The notes under the pieces were generated by a model. The model did no database searches. It was not told the origin of the DNA and saw only the letters and a list, made by a program, of their open reading frames with translations. The translations under genes and the position numbers were made by a program. From Litomosoides sigmodontis (taxonomy: Eukaryota; Nematoda; Chromadorea; Rhabditida; Onchocercidae): DNA of 64,000 nucleotides. Of this stretch, positions 14,401-26,800 are shown one piece after another (positions within the stretch are counted from its first letter, which is position 1; each line of letters starts with the position of its first letter). The stretch covers positions 5,371,738-5,435,737 of the forward strand of contig OY718808.1 of assembly GCA_963070105.1 (NCBI GenBank). The letters run 5' to 3'.

Positions 14401-16869
14401 CTTTTTGTTGGAGATTTTCATCAGTTTTCTTGTGTTGTTGCTCATTTAAAACATCAGTTTTGATTTTCAGCGAGATAATCCAAATGGTGATCGTCATTTA
14501 ATAAATGATGTACCAGCGCTTCAGTTACTGACAGAGTTGGAAAAAAGTATCGGAGTTACATTCAAACATATAAGAGTGCTTGCTAAAGCTTTCACTAGAA
14601 GAAATATTGGCTTCAACAACCTTACTCTGTGAGTACTTAATTTAATATTTTTTTGAAAAGGACAATTGAAATTTCAGAATCGAAATTTTTCTCGTAGAAT
14701 TGGATTTCATGGAAATTCCATATAAGAATTGGTGTGTATCAATCAGATTTCGTAGAAATTTTGTGAAATTGTTTTAGAGGTCACAATCAACGTCTGGAAT
14801 TTCTTGGAGATACTGTTCTACAGTTGATAACGACAGATTATCTTTATAAGCATTTTCCATACCATCATGAAGGCCATTTGTCAATATTGCGCACTTGTTT
14901 GGTTAGCAATAGAGTAAGTTACAATTAGTATTCCGGAATTTTCAATTTTTGTGTGCGTAAAGATTTTTTTAATACGACGAATAATTGCCGATTGTTTTGG
15001 TATTGATTAGGCTCGTATCTAATCTTGTTTTTGTTACTTTGCAAATGTTTGGTTATACATTGTGATGACACCATCATAAAAGTATCGTCATGTATACTTT
15101 CGCATGAAGAATTTTCCTGACGCCTGGAAGCATAAGTAATGCGACTGATATACTGAAATGTTGTGCATTATATCTACTTTATGAAGAAGACATTTTTAGA
15201 CACAATCTGTGATTTGTGACGATATTGGTATGACGAAGTATTTGGTTACGCCGAAAGTTATGCAGAAGAGTGGAATGCCCGTATTGAGAGTGAAAGATAA
15301 GGCGGATCTTGTTGAAGGTATGTTGTTTTCATATGTGAATTATATGGATTTATTACCATTCTCATAATTGAATTGTGGTGATAATTGCTGAATAACATTC
15401 AGCTCAATAACGTCATCCATATTCATATTCATTCAATGTTCGAAAAATTTAAAAAGCTCTATTTTGTGGCAGTGCTGTTTGTCAACTAAAGCACTGTTTG
15501 GTATATTCCATCACTTATTATTTTTTATTTAGCATTTCTTGGTGCTCTTTACGTTGATCGTGGATTCGATTACTGCAAAGTTTTCTGTAGAATTTGCTTC
15601 TTCCCTCGTCTAAAAGTACTTTTCAATGCATTTTTATAAGTTTCATTAGAAATTAAGTTGATATCATCATTTAGCTGGTTTTTTTCTGCAAATATTGGAA
15701 TGATTGTAGACAGCATTGATCAGTTTTTTTCCATTTACTTTATATTTGAGCTAAGAAAGGTGAAAGTTTTGCTAGCCATCCTTTTCAGTTTTTTATTATT
15801 GCTCAACATTGGAACGATCCGAAATCCCAGTTGCAGCAATGTTGTTTAACTTTGCGGCAAATGGATGGTGGCGAACCAGATATACCGGAATATAGGACAA
15901 TAGCTATTGAGGGTCCGACTAATACAAGGATATATAAGGTTGCCGTCTATTTCAGGTAATGACATAGACTTAATTTCCATTCATGTGGTGATGCTTTTAC
16001 AAATATGATTGTGCTTTTTAATTATTATGATACCGTGTCCTAAGTTCTTGTAAAGCAGGAGACTGCTGTCTGTGTTATTTAAAGACATTTGACAATGTCG
16101 CCCATTTTTGTGTGGTGTATCTGGTTTCATTCATTTATTTAGATTGTTAACATTTCTTGACACCGTTAATGTTGATGCCGTTTTTTCTAGTTGTAAATTC
16201 CTACTTTTTCCAGGTATTTCGAATTTCAACTGAGCTCTAACATAACTTTACCATTTAAAACAAAAGAACACTACAACCATTATATTCGTAGTATCATTTT
16301 TGAATTAATCTAACAGCTTGGTACGGATACCTCAGGCGTAACACGTTAAATTGTATTTCAGGAAGAAACGATTAGCTGTAGGATGCGGGCATACGATGCA
16401 ATTAGCTCAAATGCGTGCTGCGGAAAATGCTTTGATCAAAAGATCTGATCTCTTTCCCTCCCTGAAAAATACGAAACACGGTGCAGTTAACAGCAGACGT
16501 GACAGTGGTCTAATCGCCAAAGTGTAGGTTTCGTTTCCCTCGTTTCCTTTTTGCTTTGCGTGCAGTATTTAAAATTTGAGAAAGGCTAATGTTATTTTAT
16601 CATGGAACGGATCGAATTTTAGGTTAACTATTTCCAGCTCAATAGATATTTGTCAAAATAACCTGTGATAACAGTGATTTTTAATTATATAATTATTTTT
16701 AAGGAAATGCGAGTCAGCTGATCGAGCGAAGCAACGTACTATATTTGATTCAACACATATTTTTCAGCAAGATTCTGGATCATCACTTATTGATAGCAGT
16801 CAAACTTCTAGGCCACAGATCATTTCATTACTTGATCTTAAATTTGATGCCGATGGTTGTCTTATTTAG
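8478..16869 (+). CDS. drsh-1: Drosha, nuclear microRNA-processing RNase III
   Basis: Drosha with its partner Pasha/DGCR8 cleaves pri-microRNA hairpins in the nucleus. The chosen ATG (8478) follows an acceptor-like ggctcag. The N-terminal half is low-complexity and carries an arginine/lysine-serine stretch (KKRRRRKRKRERSSSGESES near 10000-10065), a likely nuclear localisation signal. The central conserved block starts with CFNEIGQMNDGPECRCS (about 11165-11215). The first RNase III domain has HNERLEFLGDAVIEF at 13621-13665 and the second has GHNQRLEFLGDTVLQL at about 14779-14826. The double-stranded RNA-binding domain covers WNDPKSQLQQCCLTL through GCGHTMQLAQMRAAENAL (about 15815-16440). Beyond it a serine/glutamine-rich tail of roughly 70 residues continues over an in-phase intron (16525-16703) to the stop at 16867-16869. 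Both acidic catalytic motifs are intact. The small exon from 13081 was placed by family similarity. Confidence 0.95.
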
Positions 16870-17813
16870 TTTCTTTATGGAGGCCTTGAAAACCTGATGA
16901 AGCAAATTACTGTTAACTTTTCATTTATTATTTGTGTATTGTAAAGATTCGATGATTTTTTTTGCATATTGTTTCATATTTTTTGTCAAAAAATTTTAAA
17001 CTACGTATTTTCTTTTTAGCTGTTAGAGAAACTAAATGTTTTACACTTTCTGTTTTACACATATTTTTTTTGAACATATGGTTTGCTCATCCCTTGCTGC
17101 TTTCGTTGTATCTATTTTCTACTTCTAATTTTCATCTGCTTCTGGCTTATTAGCATGACATTTTATGAGATCATGAATGATTAAGATAAGAACCTTAAGC
17201 ATATTCAAGCTTGAAGATAGGTTTTAAGGAGAGTGCTAATTTAGGGTCAAACAGACCCGGAAGAAAAGAATATTGTAGGAAGGATAAATATGGAAAATTC
17301 TTTTTAATGTTGAATAATATTGCATTTTTTCTGTCGAGACTACCTATGCTGTTTATATTGATTTGAGGAACAAAAATAATTTTTTTTTATACATTAATTT
17401 GCTGTTACTCAAGCGATTTCTACGATCGTGAGTAAAAAATACTTTAATTCGTGAAATCAAATGATTCAACCTAATATTAGTTGTTCGTTGGAGTCGAAAT
17501 TGAAAAGTTTAAGTTCGCAAAAATATTGCCAGGCAATCAGCTACGACAAGGAAAACTGTATAAGCAAAATATAAGCAAATAATTTGCTGTGGCATTGGAT
17601 TACTCGTTAACTTTTAAGTGTTTTGTCATTCGTGGCATGTAGGTTATTTTTAGTTTTCTACTTGAAATTTGTCAGGGAAGTGGTAGTCCTTTATTTAAAA
17701 GATATGAAAATTTCAAGCGGTTAATAATTTCGTTGAAAGTTATCTTTAGTAGTTTACTTTTGCTTTTTTTCAGTACGAATGCTTCGCAATATATTCCACA
17801 TATAGCCTTAAGA
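16870..17813. other. Intergenic region between Drosha and the PPR gene
   Basis: AT-rich sequence of about 940 bp with no supported gene. It should contain the Drosha 3' UTR and the promoter or trans-splice region of the next gene. A polypyrimidine-AG at about 17764-17773 (cttttttttcag-like) lies 40 bp before the next start codon and could be a spliced-leader acceptor. Confidence 0.6.
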
Positions 17814-20800
17814 ATGTTCGTAGCAGCAAGAGCTCGGGCCGCTACATCGTATTTGTTTCTTATTTGTCTTAAACTGTAGAGTACCTGTTTCAATTCCACT
17901 TAATTCCAGTGTTTTATTGACTAATTAATGAAACATCATCGTTTAAAGTTCTTATTAAAGATATTTCCATTTTAGGCTGTGCAGAAAACGAATTACGGGG
18001 AGCATAAGAAAGCGAACTACTGTTGCAATTAATCAGGATGTTGGCGAAGCAGTTGGACCTTCGATGTTCATTGCAAATTCATTGGTGCTTCGATTTTTAA
18101 AAAGCAGCCCTTGTTTTAGAGAAGAATGTGTTTTTTTTTTAGTTTAGGCAAACGTTTAACCAAGAGTGTGTTACTAAGATATTTCTAGGAATCTAATGAT
18201 TCAAAGCGACCACCAGATTCTTTGGATATATCGAGCCATTCTCAAATGAACTACATGGAGTCAAGCCTTTTCAAAAAACACGCTAGGCTCCTACAAATCG
18301 ACCAACAGAAAAACGTTTACGACGTCATCGACAGGTATTATAAATTGAGACTGCAAGCTCATTCTTTCAAGTTTCATTGAATATGTGTGATGCAACTAAA
18401 TAGGACATGTTACAGCGTTGAATTAAACCCTGTATCTTATTAGTAATCTCGAGACCTTTCTTTACAATATTTCCGTCCTATCGCATCAAAAATGTGTGTT
18501 CTGTTTTTTACATCTGCATTTTCTATCATTCATGGCTTTAATCTATCAGTATTGAATGGAACTACTTTGTGACGGAAGCACATATTGAGAAAGCAGTGAA
18601 TGTGCTGAGTGATCTTAAATGCGATGTCAAGAAATTGGGTGATTCAGAACTTGCTCTTCTTATAAGTGCCGCAGGGCGTCGGTGTCAAATGTTATCTGCA
18701 GTACAAAGAAACGAATATATTAGTCGTTTACTTCATGTCCTTAAAATGAGAGGTTAGCTTATTCGATATTATTAAAATAAGCTTTGTATTATTACCATTT
18801 GAATATCGCAATGGGCAATGCTATAATTTTTCGACCTATTTTTTAGATTGTCTCGTAATTTTTTCGAAACTTTCATTGATCGAATACATGTTAATTTCAG
18901 TCAGAGATCAGAAATTCAAAATCAAAAATACATTTATATCTCGTTACGCAATTTATTAGTAGTTTAGATAAAAGGAAATGCTGAAGTTCAAAAGTTTTTC
19001 AACTATTATAAATCAAGATATTTGTAGGTGTTGTGCTATGGGTTACTGCTCGAAACGCCCTGCTTGCTGCTCAGATTGATAACCAGGTAGATGTTGGTGT
19101 AGTGGAAACATTGAGGCAGTTCGAATCAGATGGGCTTGTTCCCGATGCCCAGACATACGGTCAGCTATCGCGAATTTATGCGCGGAAGTCCGATTTAAAA
19201 GGAATAGTGTGAGAATTTCTTTTTGCTCGATAGTTCTTTTCCTTGTGTTTGTATTTCCATTTATCTTCGCTAAAAAATTTTGTTCCCTATTTGCCTATTT
19301 GTGGTTAGTTTTACTTCCTCCACTTAACAACTCTTAATTATAGCTACTTAAAACTATTTGACTGAGTCTCATGGCTTAAGATTCATAAGATTTGAGACTC
19401 CTATAATATCTCTCTGTTATTGGTTTGCTGATAATAGCAGTTCTTGTTCTTATATGTTCCAAGGAGATTTTTTTGTGTCTTGAAAAGTTGATTAATATCA
19501 GGAATGTTTTTTAAAAACAACTGCAATTTGATTTTCAGTGAAATAATTAACCATGTTAGAAATCTTGGAGTAGAACTTCCTGATCTACTACTTGAATCCA
19601 TGGTTTATAGTTTGGCGATGTTAGGACAAGACGAGAAAGTCAAGGCAGTTATTAAAGTAAGCATTTTTCTCATAGCCTTATTTTTAGCTTTTGATAAGAG
19701 AGTAGCAAAAAGGTTCATTTCTTAAAGGTTCACTTTCAGCATGTTGCAAGTAATACGTCCTTGACAGACAGTTTGAAGATGGCTTGTACATTGGCAAAAG
19801 CAGAGCACTTTGACGGTGAAAATGTTTTAGAGGTTAGAAGTTGATAAATTTTATTGCATTTGTGATGTTCATCTATTTATATGCCATAACATTCAATATT
19901 GAAAAACCACCCTCATTACTCCCAGATATTTTTTTCAGTTTCTAGATGAAATTGCAAATGTAAATACTTTCATAGAGAAGCACCAGATTTCGATATATGA
20001 ATTATTGTTCTGTCTTGCTAGAAAAGGGAACTTGGATGCAGTCGTAAAGGTATGTACATGTCGTTGCGTCGGAAACTGCTTTTTAACACTGGAAAATGTG
20101 GGTCAAACTTGCTTTTATTTTTCACGTAATCCTCGCTAAATTTTACTTTCACTTATAACTAGTTTAATTTTTAGCTAAGGAGAATTCTACCGTCCTTATC
20201 CGAAAGTATGGATGGACAATGTAAGTCGGTAATTTACAGTGGAGTCCGTAGATTTTTAAGTAAGGAGGAAGAGAATATTACGGCTGCTGCAATATTGCTA
20301 GATTTTATCCCAGATATTGAAAAGCGGTTTGTTCATTATGTTTATGTTTTTTTTAAAAAAAAAAATTTTTAATTTTTTTTACAATTTTGTAGGTCTTTAC
20401 GTTTCTGTGATTAAGAAGAATTGGTAGATTGAAAGCTTAATATGTATTTGGCATTACACACTTGATTTTACGAGCTTGAGGAAGTTTTTTCCTAATCTGT
20501 TTGCTGAATCTTAAGAACTATATAATTAATTAATCTCACCTTATATTATATTGATTTTGGATTAATAGTTATCAAGCTTTAAAATTTTTATAGCTTTGTT
20601 TTTTAAGGTCAAAATTTCGATCTATCCTGAGGAGGCAATTTCTATCAGCTATTCAAAAGAAGGAGATTACGGAAGCTGTGAGAGTGTGCACAGTCTTCCA
20701 GAAATGCAGTATTGTGAAGTAAATACTTTTTTCATTTACACTTTCTCATTCAAGTTTTATATTTATAAATATCAAATTATTGCAGGCATCCACTTCGTAT

Positions 20801-23800
20801 CTATTTGCACGATGTAGCTTTAAATAATCCCGAGAGCTTCCATGACATCTTTACAATTTACAAGCGAACCGATGATTTCGTAGCACTGCAAAATCGTCCC
20901 CACTTACGACTTCCAGTAGCAGCACTACATTTCACTGAGGTGATTTATCGAGATCTCTTTGCGAAAACAAAGTTTAATTAATAATATCTTTTTTGATTTA
21001 TGGGGAATTATTGAATTCCGCTATCACTTAATAAGTTTTAAGACGCCATACAACATTTTTCATTTTTTATTGGAGCGTAGAGTTAAAGTTGCTGGTTATA
21101 GACTGTATTATTTTGGACTTCAGCATTCGTCTAACATTCAACTCATTAGTAGTATTTCTTGGTAAATTTTCTATTTCAAATTTTAATTTTTTTTCAGTTG
21201 ATGAAGGCTAATACAAGAGTGAATAAAGTTGAACATTTGTTAGAGATTGCACGTTCTCTTGAGGGAACTGGAATTGCATCCTGTGGTAACAAATACCTTG
21301 CGAATGTGGAAAAGTTGTTTATTGTTCCGCTTTTGAAAGGTAATGTTTCTATAATTTATAATTGTCGTAATTTATAATTTGTAATTGTCAGCAGCACTGT
21401 AATTGTTTGCATTCAAATATCATTTTATGTCAGATTGCTTTCCTCGTTTTCCATAATGGAATAAATTTCGGTACTTTAGATATTTTATCACAATTTACAA
21501 TTATGTCGAAATTATTAACTTTTTCATTTTTCTATTGAAATATACGGTTAACATTGTTGGTTATAAGAGTAATTGTTTTTAGTCAACTGTTTGAACGAAC
21601 GTCATCTATCATGCTTATGCATTCGACAATATTATTTAGTAAACGGTAATGAAATTTATTAATTATCACTTTAAGATATGAACGTTTTCTCGGAGCTGAT
21701 GAAAAAGATTGAAAACGAAAGCGCGCTACAAGGTTTCGTAGTTGACATTCTTATTACCCATCTACTGACAACGGGACAAACACAGCAACTCGAACTATTA
21801 TTAGAGGGGTAAGTAGTTCACGTTGACTTATATAGCCTCATGCATACCAATGATTATTTGCTTATCGTCTTTAATGATGTTCTACATTCTATTTTTTTAT
21901 CATTTTAAGGGCTTTGAAGAATTCTTCAGCGGGAAAGGCATTTCCTTGCCGAGAACTTAGAAATCGAATTGTCAACACATCAGTTTATAACAAAAGTCTT
22001 ATTCCAGTTTGCTCTCTTTTGCGACTGCTTTTTCCATGTGAGTTCATTTCCTTGTTGCCATGCTTTTAATGCACTCTTTAGTTTTGTAAGTCTATTTCAT
22101 CTAGTAATAATGGTTTTATATCTATCAACTTCAACTATTTCAGTACCCGGTGTTATCAATAATCATCAATATCAAAAGGGAGTGCAAATAATTAAAGCAG
22201 CCGTAGTTGCTGGTGATTTGAATAAAGTCAAAATGATGTGTGAATTATGGTCTGTTGATAAGCGAATTACTCTGCGGAAAATCGACAAAGACCATCTTTT
22301 ACAAGCTCTTGATTGGAACGGCGAACCACCGAAGAAACAGTTTGTAGCTACCTTGTTAGAAATGGTAATGACACATTCGTAGCATCAAATTTTTTTTAGT
22401 TATTTATATAACATGTTTGACTAAAGTTGGTTTCATCATAGACTTTTTTCGTAAGGTTCAACAATGTTTAAAATCTGGATTTTTAGGAATCACCTCAAGG
22501 TGCAAAATTTCAAAAAAGTAAACAGTTCGCGGATGAGAAATTAAGTATGGTAGACAAGGTAGTCTTTTCTTTTTATTAATCTTCAAGGTGTTTTTGATTT
22601 GATGACTAATTTATTTATTGGAGGAATGATTTTCATTTAATAACTCGCCTACTTCAAATCAGTTTTTATATTTTCGTTGAGATATAAATGCTTTGAATTG
22701 CAGGTTGCAAAAAGTCGTGGTGTCAGGCAAAAGTCAACGGGAAAGGCAGAAGATGCGAATCGAAAGCGCATAGAAGTGGAATTGCAGAACGCGCTTGATT
22801 GTGATGATTTAAAAAAGGCAAACGAAATTTGGGTTGCGGGGTAACTTTTTTAGTTCGAATAGCTTTCACTTCATTTGCTTAATATAAATATCTTTTGATA
22901 ATCAGTGTTTCACTACTAGTAGTTACATAGTAGGGAAATTTTGTATCTTGATTTTGCCTTTTTTAATCTTTATTCACTCCTAGTTTAATAAAATTCTCAT
23001 TATTCTGAAGTAAAACTTGTTCTCATACAGGTCGGAGTTTGTATCTGCATCCAGCGGGTTATTATTGGCAGAGAAACTATATTTTTCAAAAATGATTGAT
23101 CAATTCAAATCTGTTCTTTCGAAACTCAACGAACTTCATGAAGATCTCTCATATCACGTCCTTACTGCTGTTGGATTTTCTTGTTTTCTAGAATCGCAGT
23201 ACTTCCATTGCAAGAATTGGCTTTTATAATAGTGATTTAGCAAAATAACTTCTAGAAACTTCGACTATTTCAAAACAACCGTTAAATTGTTTTACTCATG
23301 AATTATTATCTTGTTAATCTAATTATTAACCACGTTGAGCTGTGTTGCAATTCCTTTTTTTGCTGTTGCAGTATGACTCGTCGGATGCATCAGATGCACG
23401 AATGATGTTTCTAAATGAAATAAGCAAAGTACTGGATCTGCATTTAAATATTAAACAGGAGCTTTTATATAGCACACGAGTTAATGCATTCCATGAATTA
23501 ATTAAAAAGTAAGCCTTTCGAAGTTATTTTGATTTATACAGCGTTCAAATTTTTAATGAAGGCATCATTATGAATATTTTGTTACCTTTCTTTTGCGCAT
23601 AAGATTGAAATTGCAAGAAATGTTGTGACCAAATCTTGAAAAATGAATTTTTTCAGAGGTAATCTTGGTTACGCTCTTCGTTTGTTAAAAATAATCAGTG
23701 CTCAAAAAAATTCTGTATTTGGTCAGTTCGATTTGATGGGTGCGGCAATCGAAAGGGATGACACAACCATCATTTCTGAAGGTAATATTTTATTTTTTAT

Positions 23801-26800
23801 GAGTATACGAAAATTTTTGTTTATCTCTTCTTTGTCATTATTTTTTTGCACCTTAAAATGGTGTTTAAATGTTAAGAAATGCTTTTTTTAAAGTTTTTTT
23901 TTAACTGTCTTCCAGTAATAAATTTGATTGCAACTTATCATGGCAAGGAATCATCCCTAGCCGACTTTTGTGTTACTTTATTGGAGCACAATAAAAAAGC
24001 GCATGCAATGAGATTGGTGAAAGTAAGCATTTGTTATTAAATAGGAAATATCTCGGTATTTCGTACTGTAAATTTGCTGTTACTAAGTTTTTTATATTTT
24101 TTGAGTAGAAATTGCAAAAAAATAGTTGCATCGAATTTATGAATTTATCTAAATATCTTGTCCTGACGTGTTTTTCAGGCTAGTGGTTTTCTACTTTCTG
24201 GTGCGAAGCTTAATTATTACATTGACCGAGAAATCGATTTAGATCGGGTTCGCTGTATATTTTTGTTATTTGTTTTTTAGAATTCAACTTTTTTTTTAAA
24301 GAAAATCTCATGCTGCATTTTTCCTCGAATGAAATATTGTAGGTGGAAGTTATCCTTGATTTATTCGAACTATGTTTTCCCAAAGGAAATCTGGAACAGC
24401 GTGATTTGGAAAACGCCATATGCAAGATAACTGCTTTCTACGGTAAATATATTTTTATATCCCAGCTCAAGCGAGCTGTTTTCTAGTCGAACTCGTTGGA
24501 GTACGCTTTTAATTCATCATTTGGATATTCCGATCCTTGAATGAATCACACATATTTACATTGCAGTGAAGCGGAAAAACGAAGCAATGATTAACTTAAT
24601 TGAAAAGAGATTAGAAAATATTGGCATACGACTGACTGCGGAAATGAATTCATTATTGTTGAAATTGAAAAGACAGAATTTTGGTATCATCCATCATGAA
24701 AATGCACCAGTTTCATGACTTCATTTCAGCTGTATTTGGTTTTAAATGATTGAAATAGAGTTTTTTCAACAATTATGCCATTAGTTATCTAATGAAACTA
24801 TAAGTGTTGACGACACATTAATATAATTTTTTCTGTTAGGAATTTACGAAAATTTTTTCAGATTATATGTGTCTCAATGATCTTATGTTATAATAGTTGG
24901 AAATGAAAATTTATCTGTTAAATTTTCTAGTCTAATTTGTTATTGCAATTCCTTTTAAATTGTTCTCCGTCGAAAACTTTTCATCCTTTACATGTTTGCA
25001 TTCTATTGTTTTTATTTATAAATTTAAATGAATAAAGGATTAATTTCCAACTCAAAATTTAGAATAGAGAAAATGCTTCTTATGACATTTGGAAACAGTG
25101 TTTTTATTCCCTAGACGGGAACCATTTACTAGCTTATATAGCACGATTATTAAAATTTGCATCCTGCAAGTGATTTGAAAATGCAGAAAATCGTATAATG
25201 GCCTCTTGCACTATGTATTTTCTTGGATTTGAGGTAATTTAGACCATATTTGGAAGAAATGGTACCAGCATCGCTATAATGGCGCGAAACTTAGTGAGGG
25301 TCAACCAACTCTTAAAAATTTCAATCTCGTTTCGATGTTCGATTTTGACAAGTGTATGTTGTGCTTCGGAGATCCATTTGGGAAGGCCCGAGGGTTCTCA
25401 AACACTGCCAAGTGAAGTAACTCGAGCTCGATGGCGCAGACATAGTTGGGGCGTTGATGTGAGCAATTGCATTAATTCATTTCGGAGAACCTAAAAATTG
25501 TATTCGTGTTGCCTATAAAGGGCTCCTAATACAACTGTTAAATCTAAAGAAATTTTTTTTTTGCCAAACTAGATGATCACATCAAAACAGCATTTATTTA
25601 TTGCCTTTATGGCCTTAGTATAGTGAACGCCAGGTTTTTTAAGCATTTTTTTTATTAGAGGTCGTTGCACATGCTTATGTTTCTAGTGCATTAGTGAATT
25701 TCAGCCTGTTCTGAAGTGTGAATTCAATGATCTTATGAAAGGAAGTCGTTCGTTTACTGCAGCCGAGATGCAAAAAGCCATAAAACATTTTGATGATATG
25801 TAAGTTTTTTCACTAGCAGGTGTTTTTTGTGCCTACGAATAAAAATTGTTGCAGCACGAGGAAAGGAAAAGTACCTGATTATATGGCTGTCAAGTTGGCA
25901 TCAGTTGCAACGATTCATCTTGGCTGGGAGGAAGGCAAAAAAATTTTGGAGATGCATTATATGTCCCGTGGTGCGGAGTTAAGATTTGGTGTGTAATTTT
26001 CTGATAATTAAGTTTTGTGGGTTTTTTTTCATTTTTTTGAATCTGTTCTGCTATCAACAACTTTATTTCTAATCAGTTATAGTCATAATTACTCCTTTAC
26101 ATTAGGGAATAATTTTATAGTTTAGCTGGACAAGCCTCAATAATTGATGGACAAGTGGAAGGAGCCATACGTCGGATTTTTGATAATATTTTTGAGGATG
26201 CATATAAAGTAGCCCATCAGTTCTACTGTCGCCTTATTGATTTGAAGTTTTGCAAAGTAAAAGACTGTGTTTTGCGAATCTTCGTACAAGATTTACTTCA
26301 AAAGTAAGTTTCTGATTTCCTATATGTTTTGTAGCTTATATTTCTCACAGTGCAGTATTAAATGCAATTCATTGGTTTAAATATCCTCAATATACACGTA
26401 TATGTGATATATAAGTAATCCTTTTGCTTAATTCACTCTTCTTGCGTTTTCAGTCATATTCCTTATTCCTTTCATCCATCTGTGAATCATTATCTTTCTT
26501 TTTCTTGTTTCCATTTAGTTCTTTACTGAATATCCGCTGATTACAAGTCATAATATTTGACCTTTCGATCTCTTCCTTCATTTTCTCCCCAAAACTTTTT
26601 TCTTATCCTTTCTTTTTGTTGGTTATAGCTACAGTTGTTTCCAACAATTCATTGGCTTTCGGTTTTTTCTCTTTGTTTTGCGGTGTTCCCTTGACCCCTG
26701 TGATTTATTTATGCTTTTCCATCATTTAACTGCTTGTTTACTGTTTAATTTCTCGAGAGTTTTCATTTAGACACAAAAAGAGCACTTTGGTGAATTATAA

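Noticed and set aside
17672..17899. Minus-strand ORF (MELKQVLYSLRQIRNKYDV...) overlapping the start of the PPR gene
   Set aside because: The same bases on the plus strand give a mitochondrial presequence that splices in phase to exon 2; the minus reading has no partner exon.
25279..25494. 71-codon ORF in the PPR-gene gap (HLGRPEGSQTLPSEVTR...)
   Set aside because: No splice context or family similarity; possibly an old insertion, but not supportable as a gene.
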